Shown one piece after another: positions 50,530-62,239 of a stretch of 64,000 nucleotides of DNA (the stretch's first letter is position 1; every line of letters starts with the position of its first letter). The notes below the pieces were generated by a model. That model did no database searches, had not been told where the DNA came from, and saw only the letters and a program-made list of their open reading frames with translations. A program made the translations under genes and the position numbers. The stretch is taken from NCBI GenBank assembly GCA_013399115.1, contig VXAA01007198.1, forward strand, positions 155,010-219,009. The letters are read 5' to 3'. This DNA is from Anseranas semipalmata (Eukaryota; Chordata; Aves; Anseriformes; Anseranatidae).

Positions 50530-50800
50530 CAAGACAGAGCTTGCAGCAACCTCGAGACGCGTTTCTGCAGGCGATCCGCTGCCTTGCAGTGCCCTCTGCT
50601 GCTGCACAGGCAGAAGTGGAACGGCTCGGAAACGGCACTGACAGCGCCCAAAGCAGCCCCAGTGCTCCTGGCAAAAACCTGAACGTGGCCCTGAGAAAGC
50701 CCCGGGCGAAACTTCTGCAGCCGCTACAGAATCACACACGCATATGCAATGTAAAGAGCGTAACTGCGGGAAAAGCACTAAATTACACGGGTCGTCACTT
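50530..50800. other. CpG-enriched patch with open frames on both strands
   Basis: GC and CpG are raised relative to the flanks (cctcgagacgcgtttc, ggctcggaaacggc, gccccgggcg). A plus-strand frame from 50541 stays open for 138 codons and a minus-strand frame for 133. The plus frame has some G/C preference at third positions up to about 50740 and contains RDAFLQAIRCLAVPSAAAQ, then grades into AT-rich sequence. No splice sites or family are convincing. A CTCF-like site lies inside. It may be a small regulatory island or a diverged coding relic. Confidence 0.4.
50588..50602 (-). promoter_or_regulatory. CTCF-like binding site
   Basis: The minus strand reads GCAGCAGAGGGCACT, matching CCASYAGRKGGCRSY at 14 of 15 positions by eye (G instead of the first C). 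It has the same orientation as the site at 3214-3228. CTCF sites in the same direction are less likely to pair in a loop with each other than convergent ones. Confidence 0.55.
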
Positions 50801-50997
50801 GAACAAAATTCCAAGGAAATATAAACCTACAACACAACTGTTCCCTGTAAAAGAAGTATTGAGCGAGTTATCCAAGAATATAAAAACATACAGCGAGGGA
50901 AGGTCAGAATCATATTTCAGCCTGCTCGGAAGACTCCAGGTGCCACATTTCTTTTAGTTTTCAGAAGCCACAAGGAATGCAATCCTCTTTTTCCCAG

Positions 50998-51034
50998 AAA
51001 AAAAAAAAAAAAAAANNNNNNNNNNNAAAAAAAA
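50998..51034. other. assembly gap (11 N) inside a poly-A run
   Basis: Eleven N residues at 51016-51026 are flanked on both sides by A only, so the true A-run length is unknown. This is a homopolymer that defeated sequencing or assembly. Confidence 0.97.
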
Positions 51035-52149
51035 GCCTATAAACATCCACAGATCTCAAGGTACAAGTCCACACCCAGACCAGCAGTCCCCGGTGCCCAT
51101 TTCCACAGCAGAATCACCTTTGGGTGCCCAGGGAGGAGGTACAGGCTATGAGGCCGCAGACGCTAGGTGAGCACTTCCACAGCGAAGTAGCGAGCACTGG
51201 TGCTTCTGTCCCTAAAGTCACTGGCAATATTGTCACCAGCACACAGGAAGCAGAGCTGAGCTGTCCGCAGATGCCACAGGCCAGGCAAAGTCAGTCCAAG
51301 TGCTCACGGTGACATGTCCAGCCAGGTGAAGCTTCGGCTCGGGATGCTGCTGGGAACCTCCTCCACCCCTCTGTGCCTCCCTGCTCCCTACTTCCCCTTA
51401 TTCATATGCACTGTCAGGAACACTGGGAAAAAAAAAACGCCTAACTTTACTTTCTTTCCATGTATCTCAAGTTTTCTGTAACTACATGGGTAGGTCACAT
51501 GTATTTTTTCCAACATTAAGCCAAGTTTTGCTACCAATGCTGGAGCAAAGATGTCAGCCACCAGTCATGAACCACTGCTTGATGCAGTAAGCTGAGCCTT
51601 CTGAAGTCATTTTTAGCAAGCATTTAAATAAAAAGAAAAGTATTTCTAAATTTAGTTATACCAAAACATTCTCAAATCACAGATTATATGCAATTGAAAC
51701 TGCAAGCAGTGGTAGGCACAGGTACTTAAGGTTTCTGGAATAATCAAACTGTTCAACTAGAATTGAAAATATATTAAGTACTCTCTTAATATTAGTTCTC
51801 TTCCTACACTGAACAAAAATGTACTTCCTTTCCTAAGCTAAGTGTATTTTACTTGAGTAGTTGCACACTATGAAACATGTCTTTCAATTACTGCCACAAG
51901 TACTTCTATTAAATGCCTCATCCACTTCAGTGAAGGATGGTCCAGTATTTTCAAATAATGTTTCTTCCTGTTACAATAATTCTTTTCAGTTGTATTATTT
52001 CAATGTATCTTTAGAATTCTAGACAGCAAAAACATGAGAGAATCTTTATAAAACAGACAATAAAACTGCTAATAATGTCAGTTCTATTGCAGTCACTGTA
52101 TTTGTATTTTATATCTGTAAAAATCCAGGCAGTCCAACATCGGAGGGGA

Positions 52150-52150
52150 G

Positions 52151-52180
<30 letters not shown>
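52150..52180. repeat. A-run with (AAAAG)n
   Basis: A run of 16 A residues is followed by three to four AAAAG units. Confidence 0.9.
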
Positions 52181-52181
<1 letters not shown>

Positions 52182-53047
52182 TGAATAAAGGATCACTTTC
52201 CAAAATGACCAATAATGAATTGCAAAGGATCACTGTTACCTTTAGTGGGTCACAAAAAAGAAACAAAAATAAGTAAAATACAAGAATCCATCATTTATGT
52301 GACAAAGCACACAACACTTGAACACAACAAGCACAAAATGCATGCTTTTTAAGATGTCACTTTGCAGAACTCTGCAAAAAGTGCCCCTTCTAAGCAGCAA
52401 GGCACAATATCTAGCTTCTCAGTAGGAGCTACCTGTCCACACCGAAGCAGGGCCATAGCTTGGAGGTAAAGGCAATGATCAAAGAGGCATAATCATACTT
52501 CCAAGAAATATGTTCCTAAAAAGCAGAGGAAGAGATTTTTCTGCATCTTCCCCACAGAAGAATAAATCTAGGAAGGCAGCCCGACACAATTCCTTTTCTT
52601 CTCTCCCTTAAAGCTGAGGCTATAAGCTACACATGAAACCCGTACAACGTTATGCATGAAAAATAATCATCTCAAAAGCAGCAGTCACAAGCAGTGGTTT
52701 TAAACTTCAGTAAATAGACGTAATGCTTCAGTAACCGTAACTGTTAGAGTAGGAACTTCATTAGAATAAATCTCAGTGACTAACTGCAGCTTGAAATATA
52801 GAAGCTGAGGACTGACAAATTATTCTTCGTGGCTCAGAAGATGACTATGAGAAAGACTGGTGAACACCTGGAGTTTCAGCACTCTACCTTGGGCACCGGC
52901 ATTTTCCTATCCCACCTTTTATTCTACTCAAAGGAGTTCTTGTTATGGTATTTGTAGAAGAGTTTCACTTTATTTTTTTTTCTTTTCTTTTAGACAGTAA
53001 AAGCTTGGAAGCAGTCTTCTCAAGTTAACAAATAGAACACTTTATTT

Positions 53048-53077
53048 AAAAAAAAAAAAAAAGAAAAAAGAAAAAAG
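53048..53077. repeat. A-run with (AAAAAAG)n
   Basis: A run of about 15 A residues is followed by GAAAAAA units, the same form as the tract beside the exon at 41239-41355. Confidence 0.88.
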
Positions 53078-54825
53078 CACAGTAGGCAAGATGTTTCCCA
53101 CTCTTAAGTATATCAACCTGCAGCTCACAGAAGCCATTCAAAGACAGCCAGATGGTTGTACTGTGAAGGTTTGCCACCACGGGTCTTTCCTTTTCTGTCC
53201 TCAAAGTTGCTGTCACTCTGCTAAAGAGAGAATTAAGCATAGTGGAATGAGAGCAAAAATAAAACCACTGTTACATTTAATTAAAAAAAAAAATGTTATT
53301 GTATGCATCACCGATCCCTAACACCTTATGTCTGCTGCAGAAATCAGAGAGCTAGCCAGGTGTCACTGCAGGCACGTGGACCATCACAGGTGCAACTGCA
53401 AGGTCTACAGACACAGCCAAGTGAACTGCGACCTCGCTAGCCTGGGTAGGAAGAAACAGGATATCGCAGCGGTGCCAGCCTCAACCACACCTGAGAAAGT
53501 CCCAAGGATGCCAGTTCTTCCAGACGCCAGTTCTTCTGCAGCATCAGCATTTTTGATATCAAGGACGGGAGGATTTGAACCCACTTGGCTGCATTAAGGC
53601 ATGATACCTTTTACTTTCCAATTCCATTAGTTTTTGAAACTGCACTAATTCACACCAAATAGTCCAAAACAGATGCACCATATTTCAACCCTAAAAACTC
53701 TGCAGCTTCATATGACAGGGTAGCTTTCCCCAACCCCATCAAAATGGAGAAGTTTTGCCCATGGAAATGAAGCAGAAGACTAACTTGAAGAACAAACATG
53801 GTACAATTTTATTTAACGTAGGTTTTCTACACTGGATACCTTCATATCCACAAGTTGAGAAGACAGGGTATTGATTTTTCACCTGCTTTTAAACCTTAAC
53901 TACCTGCAGCACTTCTCCCTGGGCAGGACACATGGGTCTAAAATGACATACCTGACCTTCATGTCCTAAGCTACAAGAACAGGACTCTCAGTGCTCTGCA
54001 ACTTAAAAGTTAAGAAGTATTGAGATGAACTTGGAACACACGATGATTGTATCACAGCTTAAGCTAGTAAAAAAGAAAAGGCTTATCATTACATTCAGCA
54101 CTCAATTGAAAAATCAAAAAATTGATTTTTTTTTTCCTAGATGCAAATGTAAATTCAGGAGCTGAATCTACTTGTCCTTACAATTGGTCTGCACGTATCC
54201 TTCAGACCCATTGTAGCTGAGCATCTACTTTGACGGGATTTGGAGGCAAACAATGAAAAAAATCCCAAGGAATCGCGGAAATGGGGTTAGGGAGGCAGGT
54301 AAGGAGGCAGTGTGGTAATTCAAATATGTTTGTGTCTTTCAAAATGTCATAAACCATTTGCCGTGCTTCATCATTATCAAACCACTGGCAAGTAATCACA
54401 TTTTGAAACTGTGACAGAATAAAATAAAACAACAACAACAAAAAACCTGCCTTTTAACTCTCCTAGCCTTTCTTCTAGTATGCTCCTGCGTTAAAAGAAC
54501 ATGCCCAGTCACTGTTCACAGGATTTTTTTACTCTAATGAAAATTATTAATTCCTCAAACATGATTTTTAGAAGAAAACTGTCAAATTTTAAAAATCTTC
54601 AAATGGCAATAGCAAATAGGAAAAAGCGAAAACCTGAAACAGCAAAAAATCTTCATACAAGTCCCTTACCAAAAGATCTGCTGGTCTCCTAGGGCAAAGT
54701 TATTTGCTGGTTTTGTTTTGTTTTTAAAGAACGCATGCAATTTTCTTGAGGATTAACAACATTCAGCAGTGTCACAGAAATTCACCTTACTTTTAGTAAT
54801 AAAATTCCATTAAGGATGGTATTTA

Positions 54826-54898
54826 TCACAGAATCACAGAATCGTTCAGGTTGGAAGAGACCTCCAAGATCACCTAGTCCAACCTCTGACCTAACTCT
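54826..54898 (-). mobile_element. CR1 retroposon 3' end, antisense (truncated)
   Basis: The plus strand shows the reverse complement of a CR1 terminus: tandem 'atcacagaatcacagaatc' (the inverted 8-base tail repeats), then 'caggttggaagagacctcca' and 'cacctagtccaacctctgac'. It is well preserved relative to the copies at 10.3 and 63.1 kb, so probably younger. Only about 70 bp is recognisable. A 20-bp tandem duplication begins 4 bp beyond it. Confidence 0.93.
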
Positions 54899-54901
54899 AA
54901 C

Positions 54902-54941
54902 AAAATGTTTCTTTTTTAAACATAATGTTTCTTTTTTAAAC
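54902..54941. repeat. tandem duplication, 20-bp unit, two copies
   Basis: The unit awaatgtttcttttttaaac occurs at 54902-54921 and 54922-54941 with one difference. It abuts the CR1 fragment and may reflect replication slippage. Confidence 0.93.
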
Positions 54942-55343
54942 ATAACGTTAGGACTAGCCAAGCCATTTCACAGGTCTTTTGTGTGTACGATATCTCTTAG
55001 TAGGAATAAATTAAGACATTCATCCAAATTCAGTTGAACAGTAAATAATCTTCAAATATTTTCAGAAAGTTGTGAGTACATGTCAGTCTGGGAATAGAGA
55101 AGGGATATATGTCAATGTAAAGAACATTCCACTCCCCCCCCAGCAGGTCAAGGAGAAAGTTTTTGGCTACCTGTTTAATTTTCACAGCTAGAATAAGATT
55201 TTGCCACTAGGACACATGGCTGCTCTTAACTCTGCATTTATAAACATGAACCAATTTTAAAACCATGCCTTTTTAAAGCTGACAAAAATAGCAATAGTTC
55301 TGCCGTCTCTCACACTGCATGCAAAAAGCTGCAAAGCACTAAC

Positions 55344-55388
55344 CTTCCTTGCCATTAAAATGAAGTGAGGATGTAGCATTTCATCATA
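55344..55388 (-). other. candidate exon, 45 nt, unverified
   Basis: On the minus strand a strong pyrimidine-rich acceptor (gaatgctttcgctctag|TAT) and donor (GGAAG|GTTAGT) bound 45 nt open in phase 0 at both ends, giving YDEMLHPHFILMARK. Phase and strand would be compatible with splicing to the exon at 41239-41355, but nothing else ties them together. Confidence 0.2.
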
Positions 55389-56902
55389 CTAGAGCGAAAG
55401 CATTCAACACAGAAGTGTATTGGCAACAGAGTGACTGCCAGTGGCCAGATCTACCCAGTACGTGACACTGCTTTAGATACTCAGCCTGAAATTAGGGAGC
55501 AGAGCGATCACTCCACGTGGCTCCTGAGCCAACTGGGAGCCCCTTCCCATCGTATCAACGTGCACGGGTATCATCAAGGGGTGGTGGTGGTGGACACCCT
55601 GCTGAAAGCTGTGAAAACTCATTTTAGAAACACTCCTCTCCAATGTAGTCTTCAGGAAATTTCTCTTGGAAACTTCTAATTATCATCCATACGGCTGCTG
55701 TATTCTTTGGAGAGATGGACTGCAATGGCATTTCAAGCCTTTGCAAATGTCTGCTCAGAAAATCTGTAACACTCCTTAGCTATTAGCAGCTCATCTTCAC
55801 TGTGAGTTTTAGAAGAAAACAACAACAAAAGTCTTCACTGTGTCATTACAATTTATATTCAACAAGTCAAAGAACATAGAAAGAAGTTTCAGAAAATCTG
55901 AAAGAAAAAATTTCCAAAAGGTAACACGTGTAATTAATGGATTAACCTGACACTGACTAAAGCAGCACTCTAAACATACAGATATAAAGGAAGATAACAT
56001 AATTAAAGCCAGCCACTACAGACTTACAGAAAGAAGATCATACCCAACCAGTTAACAGCTTTGTCACTGCTTTGACCAAGTTAAACTTCGTGTTGATGGT
56101 CAGTAGCATTCATGCCACATACAAAACTCCACAGTGTCCCAATACAGCCTGCACAAGCGTAGCAGCACCAGGACACTTTCGCCTATCAGCGAAGTGCCTA
56201 CGTGCCAGATAGGAGCTTTTCCACGGGTACAATCTGCATGTCCCTTCCTCCTCCCCATGGGGTGGGAGAGGACTGCAGTCCCTGCAGTACAGGAGCCCCA
56301 CAAGGCTGGGCTCACCCCTCTTTGCACAAGAAGCCCGGTGGCTGCTCTCCTGGGCACCAAAGGAAGCAGGAATGGAGGACCTGAGCCGAGGGGCTGCCTG
56401 GCTGCCTCCTGCCTTGACTTGTCGCAGCCAAGCCAGGTGCACGCATCCAGTACAGCCGCGAGCTCCTGGCCTCCAGGAGCTTTGTATGCCAGCACTGAGG
56501 GATGCTTGGGATGCGTCAGAAGAAACTAATGTGAAGTCACCTCAAGAGTGCCTGCAATATTAGCAGGATGGTGGAGAGGGGACATCTGCCCAGGAAACAT
56601 TTGTTTAGGAAAGACTGGGGAGTCAAGGATAGCTACTGGGGAGTGGGGTGGGAAGGCTGTAATAGAAAGATTTCACAGCTGAATTCGGAGGGGTCCAAGC
56701 TCCCAGTAAAACACGTTTTTAACAGTGAGAACAAACCACGGGAACAGTTTACCAAGTATTAAGATGACTGGTACTAGAAACGTTAAGCCCAAGATCGGAG
56801 GATACTTGCTTTCAGAAATCCTGTAATCAGTGCTCTGCCCTGTGTAGATCAACACAGGGAAGTTCCCTCATCTACAAACCAAATTTTTATAGCAGTTTTG
56901 TG

Positions 56903-56923
56903 TTTTTTTTTTTTTTTTTTTTT
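56903..56923. repeat. T21 homopolymer
   Basis: Twenty-one T residues followed by aaataaaa. Confidence 0.9.
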
Positions 56924-59596
56924 AAATAAAACATTAAACTTGAAAGAGCCGCTGCACCCAAGGGAAGAGCATACAGCTCCAAAATCACTCAGCTCCAAAG
57001 CCTAAACATAAATCTCAGTTGCACACAGTCACTTTTATCTGTGCCTCTGAACCAGGATTATCTACGGAAGCAAGTTGAACAGAGCTAGCTCCCTATTCAT
57101 GGTATCAAGCCCAGAAAATTCTCACCCCACAACTCATTTCTCTGGAGCATGGGGTCAGCCCAGGTACAGCTGAGACTTCCCTTATGCAGCAGGGATCCAA
57201 AAACAGTAACAAAGAAAAGGCTTTGCTGCTTTAAAGCAACCCTGACAGACTGGGGAATCCCAGTCAACCGCATACTGTTACTTGTCTACCAGTTCCAACG
57301 TGCAATGTTTTCTTCTTGATGTGAGACATCACTACAACAAAAAGAGTTAAAAAACAAAAAAACACACATCACAGAGGCATGAACCCCTTCCTCCTTCCCC
57401 CTACACAGACAAAACCCAACCTCACCACGCTTGTGGACTCTTCCCGTGTCACTGACGACGTACAAATGTGTGCACATGAAAAAGCAAGGACCTGACTGGG
57501 CCAAAAACCCATTGCAAATGGGCACCTTTCAACTTGTGCGTTCCCACATATACTCCTGCCGCATGCACGGTGTTTATTTCACTGTTATGTTATACTCCTT
57601 CCCTCCCCCACAAGTTGTCCTCCTCTCACAAATTTGGTCCTTCGAAAGAAATTCAAGCTCGAGGTAGAAAGTATAGATTTTGCTGCTTTACATGCACATA
57701 AAGACGTTCTAGCCTACGGTTTGCCGAAAATCAGTTTTTTTTATATCATGTAAAACCTTACCAATCTCCATTATTAAATGGAGGCAAAAAGTTTGCTAAC
57801 AGCTCAGTTTGGTCACATAGCAAAAAGCCCAATCCGTTAAAAAGTAGAAATTCACCAAACATACCTTTGCTCATTCATTTTGTCAGCTGTCATTTATAAT
57901 GGTACTTAATGGCAGGGAAGTCTGAGGTTCTAAACTTGCTGACTCCATTGCCAGGTTAAGCACGTGAATAAAGTCCCAAACCAGCGTCTAATCCCTAGCA
58001 AAGTTGAAGGTCTAGCTCTCATTTGTACAAAACAGACTATTCCAAGCCAAATCATGGCAAACTTGGAGTCTTTACACATGCAGCGGTCACGTTCAGGAGT
58101 CTTCTGGGCACTGACTCTTCCCTTGCTCTTGTCTGGAGCATCATCATCACCTGCTCCCCTTGCCAATCCAGTAACAAACTTACCAAGTATCTTTGGTAAT
58201 CTTGCCTATACAAGAAATTTAGGAGGAGCAAGCCATTCTCAAAACTTTAGCCATAGACATAGTAAAAGTGAAGCAAGGCATAAACAAGGCTCTGAGTTAA
58301 GAACAGAGTTTTTATTATTGCCCAGACCTACTGGATAAACTAAGACCACCACCTAGGTTTGCTTTAAGACATTCTTCTTGGGATTAAAGACACAGAGTCC
58401 CACAATACTTCTTTGGACTTAGATTATTCCCAGCTAAATTGGTCATATTGACATCAATTTAGGTAATCCAAATTAGCATCAATACCTGGGACAGTACCTC
58501 CTTGGAAACCATACGCGAATCTGTTTTTTCCCCTAACAAATAACGTGGAATTTCCAAGAACATATATTTAAAGCATCGGGACTGGCATAAAATAATAGTT
58601 CAAATACAAGAAACAATCCAAGTCACATGTGAAGTATAACACCAAGAACAATGCTGTTCTTTGTGTCCAGTGAAGATGACTGATCTCAGAGAACAGAAAG
58701 TGCTTTTTTGTGTGCATGAACTAAAAACGTTCCTGGTACCCACAGTCACGACACTTCTTACACCCTGGGCTTCCAAGACAGTGCTCTTTAACAGCATCCC
58801 ATATGATGTACAAGATGTGGAAGCCAACCAAATGTACTCCGAGTAACTAAACTGAACCCCCTGACAGCTGCACTTCAACAGAAGGCAGGCACATGCCAGA
58901 ATGCTCATGAAAACACAGTCCGTGGGTGTACCTAGGTATTTTCAGTTAGCCCCAAAACAGAGCAAGAAGCCAAGCAAGAAGTGAGAGACACCACCTGGCT
59001 AACAGAACAGAAATATGTAAGAACACTACATGGCTTACAAAATACAGACCTGAGAAAGGGTTGCTGTTTCGACATCAATAGTCATATGAATTTACCAACT
59101 TAGCTCTTTGGTAATAGTGTTGATAAGACACAGAACTGAAAATGGTAAAGAATAAAATATAGCCATGCCCACTGCCAGTTCTTGCAGCAAGGCATAAGAA
59201 ATCAGCAACTGTTTAAGTGATTAAGACTAATGAAAAACGCGGAGGCTGCCTTCTAAATAGAAAAAAACTCAGAAGACACAGTTCAAAGAGCTGAAACACT
59301 ACAGACTGCAGGAAAGGAAGCAGAAATAAAGGCAAATGAAGCCAGGCGTTATTCATGCTTGCACATAGAGTAGATCACCCAGTTGCATTTGAGGGAGCTT
59401 TTCAAATTGTACCAAAATACCAGCATCCTCTATAGCCAGGAAAGAACAAGAAACAGCAGCTGGGAAAATGGAGGGGGGAAAAAAAAAAAAAGAGAAGCTT
59501 TCAACCTCCACCTGGGGGAATCGAGACTAAGAACCTTAATTGACTCAATTAAGTCTGCAGAGAACAGAGATACTGTAAATACTAAAACTTGCTAGG

Positions 59597-59638
59597 AAAA
59601 AGGGGAAAAAAAAAAAAAAAAGAGGGAAAAAAAAAAAA
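59597..59638. repeat. A/G low-complexity tract
   Basis: Runs of A up to about 16 long, separated by short G groups, with a shorter related tract about 110 bp before it. Confidence 0.9.
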
Positions 59639-60619
59639 CCTCCAAGGCAAAATATTCTTTTATTCTATGATCTCTGTTGTGCTGCGCAATTCAGAAGACA
59701 GAGGTTTGCCCTAGGGCTATATTAGGGGTTATGCTTTGTGGTTTACGATTTTGATATGCCATTTCTGAGGTTTCTCAGAATATCTCATGAGAGGGTAGGA
59801 TTACAGAGTATGACAGAAACACTTGTTCTGTTACAGAAGCTCAAATCTAGGGAAGAACACATTATAATACACTAAACTGTCAGTCGAGCTGCCCTTTTCT
59901 TCCAATTTGTGGCAAACAGGAAAACAGAGCCCTTACTGCTTTTTTCAGCTATTAAACAATTTCACAACATGTAAGGGGAAAACCATACAGTGTGTTTCCC
60001 CTTTGCATGTTATCAGTGTAACTAATGAACGGGGGGGTGACTGAACTTTTTCACGTATTACCATTGCTACATAAACCCTACCACAATCCTGGTACTTGGC
60101 CTCCTGACCAAGCATCAGAGAGAGATGTTTTTTGGGAAATAGCTTCATAGTCATAGCACACAGAAAGCAATAATGGAACTGGCAATCTCATTATGAAGTG
60201 TGTCCTCACCCCCACACATTAGCTGGGGAATTTTAACATTTTAGCTCCAAAAATATATACGAAACCTATGACAGGGTGGAAGAATACTCTAATAAATAAC
60301 ACAAGTGTCGTTCCACTCAACAACAGAATGAGACCTGAGCTTGAAGAAAGGGATTTAAAAACCGTGTGTAGTTTACAAAGTGTACAGAATAACGTGAAAG
60401 TTTAGCCTCAGAAAAACATTATCTAAACCAGATGTTGGCTTCACAACACTCAATTTATGATAAATTGTTTTAATATTTATACCTAGACCAGGCTCTGTAA
60501 TAAATCAGACAGAGCCAAAACATAACGAGCATTCTGAAGTAAAGAAATTACATGCTTCCACTGTGTAAAACCAGTTTGTTTGGAAAGCAGCGAGAATAAA
60601 TCTCACAGTGGCTTAACGA

Positions 60620-60970
60620 TGTTTTTCTTCACCTGCCTTATCGTGCACCACGAAGCCGGGACAGCGAACCTGAAAAACCAATTACTACCAACAGGAGCCG
60701 AACGCCAGCTCACCAACGCTCCCCCTCTGCAGTGGGGTGAGGAGGCTGCAGCACGGCTCGAGGCCTCATGCTCCGAGCAGCGCTACCGCTCGTTAGTCAA
60801 ATGGTCTGACGGTCTAGCAGGGCTTATTCGGTTCAAGGTAGAAACAGCAGGCTCAGCAGCCCTCAGGCTGAGGGCACTGGGGCTGCCTGGCGGCCTCTCC
60901 TTGCTCTCCGCAGCTTCCCGAGGAGGGGAAGCGCAGAGAAAAACAAGAGAGTTCGCCACAGTGATGCACG
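60620..60970. other. CpG-enriched patch with long plus-strand open frame
   Basis: CpG density is raised compared with the flanks. A plus-strand frame spans 60580-61074 (164 codons) and includes EEAAARLEASCSEQRYRSLV and an Ala/Leu/Gly-rich part. Its ends run into AT-rich DNA and no splice sites or family are recognised. It may be a small unmethylated regulatory island. Coding is possible but not supported. Confidence 0.4.
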
Positions 60971-62049
60971 CAGGCAAGAGTGGGGCCTGGAGGGGAGATT
61001 TACCATTTCATACGGCTCCAGAGCAAACCGAACGTGAAGATGATGTCCACAAGAACATCAGTTTGGTGGCATGACTTTTTGGTTCAGTGCACAACTGAGT
61101 CACATGTCAGACCACTTACATCAGGGGCAGACATTGCACAGCAAGCTTCTTCCCCTATAAAACCAGCTGGTTTAAGCACAGTTTGCTGTCAAGAGACTTT
61201 CTTCAGGGCTCCCTCTCTACCTCACCTCCATCCCCTTCCCCCCCCAAAAAATAAAAGCTCAGTGTGCCACTGGTGAAGTGGCAAGCGTCTGCTCTGCCAC
61301 CAAAGGCTGTGGGGAGAGAATACTAGTATGGTCAGTACATGCTAAATAACATCAGCTGCAAAGACAGCATAAATTTGTGTTATACTGTATTTAAAAGACA
61401 CAAAATATCTCCCTTTCTGCCTGAAACCACCTCTTTGACAGAGCATGCAAGTAGTGAAGCAGGAAGCACTTGCCACCTCCCCAGACTGAAGGGGACTTCC
61501 ATTTTTTCCACGTCTAGGAATAAAGGGTGCCACAACTGCACTGAAGTGTTGCTTTCAGCACAGCTGGACTCATGGCTTTCCATGCTGCATGCTGTATATA
61601 GAGGATCAGAAGGAGACAATGGAAAGCAATGAGAAGAGAATGGAGAAAATCGCCTGGGTATGTTTCAGAAGCTCACAGTGATTTGAAGAAGTTTCTAACT
61701 TTTCAGTAGAGTCTCCTGATAATCCTGGAGAGGGCCAGGGCAGCACTGCCTCAGTAAGTGGCTTACACTCTTACTTTATTGTGCATTTACACTACCAGCA
61801 AGAATCCAGCCAGACAGGGAGCCAAGTAGCAGGGGGATCCCTTAGCTATTAAATTTAGGGACATTTTTGTTGCTGTTTTTACAGTTCCCCTTCCTTTAAC
61901 TTAACAGATTTCTACTGACACCATTCTGTAATCAACTTAAAATAAATAAATAAAACAGAACTCCACCCCCTCTCCCTACCCCTCACTCCAACAAAAAGGC
62001 TTATGTGCTGTTGGGAGCCACACCGAAAAGCTGTGGTTTCATGCTCTAG

Positions 62050-62238
62050 GTGCAATTCACAGTGGCCTCTCCCGATGACGACCTGGACAAATGCAGAGAG
62101 GAGAAATACCAGATCAGAATGAAAGGAGTAGCAAAGAGCACTGATACATATGTAGCCTGCAGCTTAGTTCACTCCAGCCCACTGTCTGGCTTTACAACTC
62201 TTCTCATCTGTCCTACTCTACATGAGCAGCAACACTGA
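62050..62238 (+). other. candidate terminal exon, unverified
   Basis: A plausible acceptor (gtggtttcatgctctag|GTG) precedes a plus-strand frame that stays open until a TGA at 62236. The first 25 codons read like protein (ASPDDDLDKCREEKYQIRM, acidic and basic residues, some G/C at third positions). The remainder looks like random translation. A neighbouring frame is also open for over 20 codons. Function unknown. Confidence 0.18.
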
Positions 62239-62239
62239 C

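Larger units (their letters stand above)
48790..54820. other. mixed non-coding stretch with CpG patches and a gap
   Basis: CpG-richer patches lie at about 49330-49500 and 50530-50800 and a tandem duplication at 49559-49598. A20 (49822-49841) and AAG (49987-50010) repeats, a gap at 51016-51026 and an (A)nG repeat at about 52150-52180 are also present. No confident exon. A GC-richer segment at 53330-53600 is open on the plus strand but shows no recognisable domain. Confidence 0.5.
54950..62040. other. long non-coding stretch (intron or intergenic)
   Basis: Contains a T21 run at 56903-56923, A-rich tracts at about 59479-59491 and 59597-59638, a GC-richer zone at about 56150-56500 with open frames on both strands, and a CpG-enriched patch at 60620-60970. 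No confident exon. Splice-flanked short open segments occur at 55344-55388 and about 58197-58218 on the minus strand. Confidence 0.5.

Noticed and set aside
53560..53605. tRNA-like T-arm on the minus strand (ggttcaaatcc within agtgggttcaaatcctccc).
   Set aside because: The flanking bases pair poorly as a T-stem (one mismatch and a wobble), and no acceptor stem, anticodon arm, D arm or A/B box spacing could be found upstream.
56100..56529. Overlapping 110-131-codon ORFs on both strands.
   Set aside because: GC-rich, stop-poor DNA gives open frames on both strands. No splice sites or recognisable domain.
58197..58218. 22-nt splice-flanked segment on the minus strand.
   Set aside because: Good donor and acceptor, but open in more than one frame and too short to distinguish from a decoy pair.
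58498..58532. Minus-strand open segment reading QIRVWFPRR, resembling homeodomain helix 3.
   Set aside because: Only 35 nt, lacks the invariant Asn of WFxN, and no other homeodomain sequence is nearby. Taken as coincidence.
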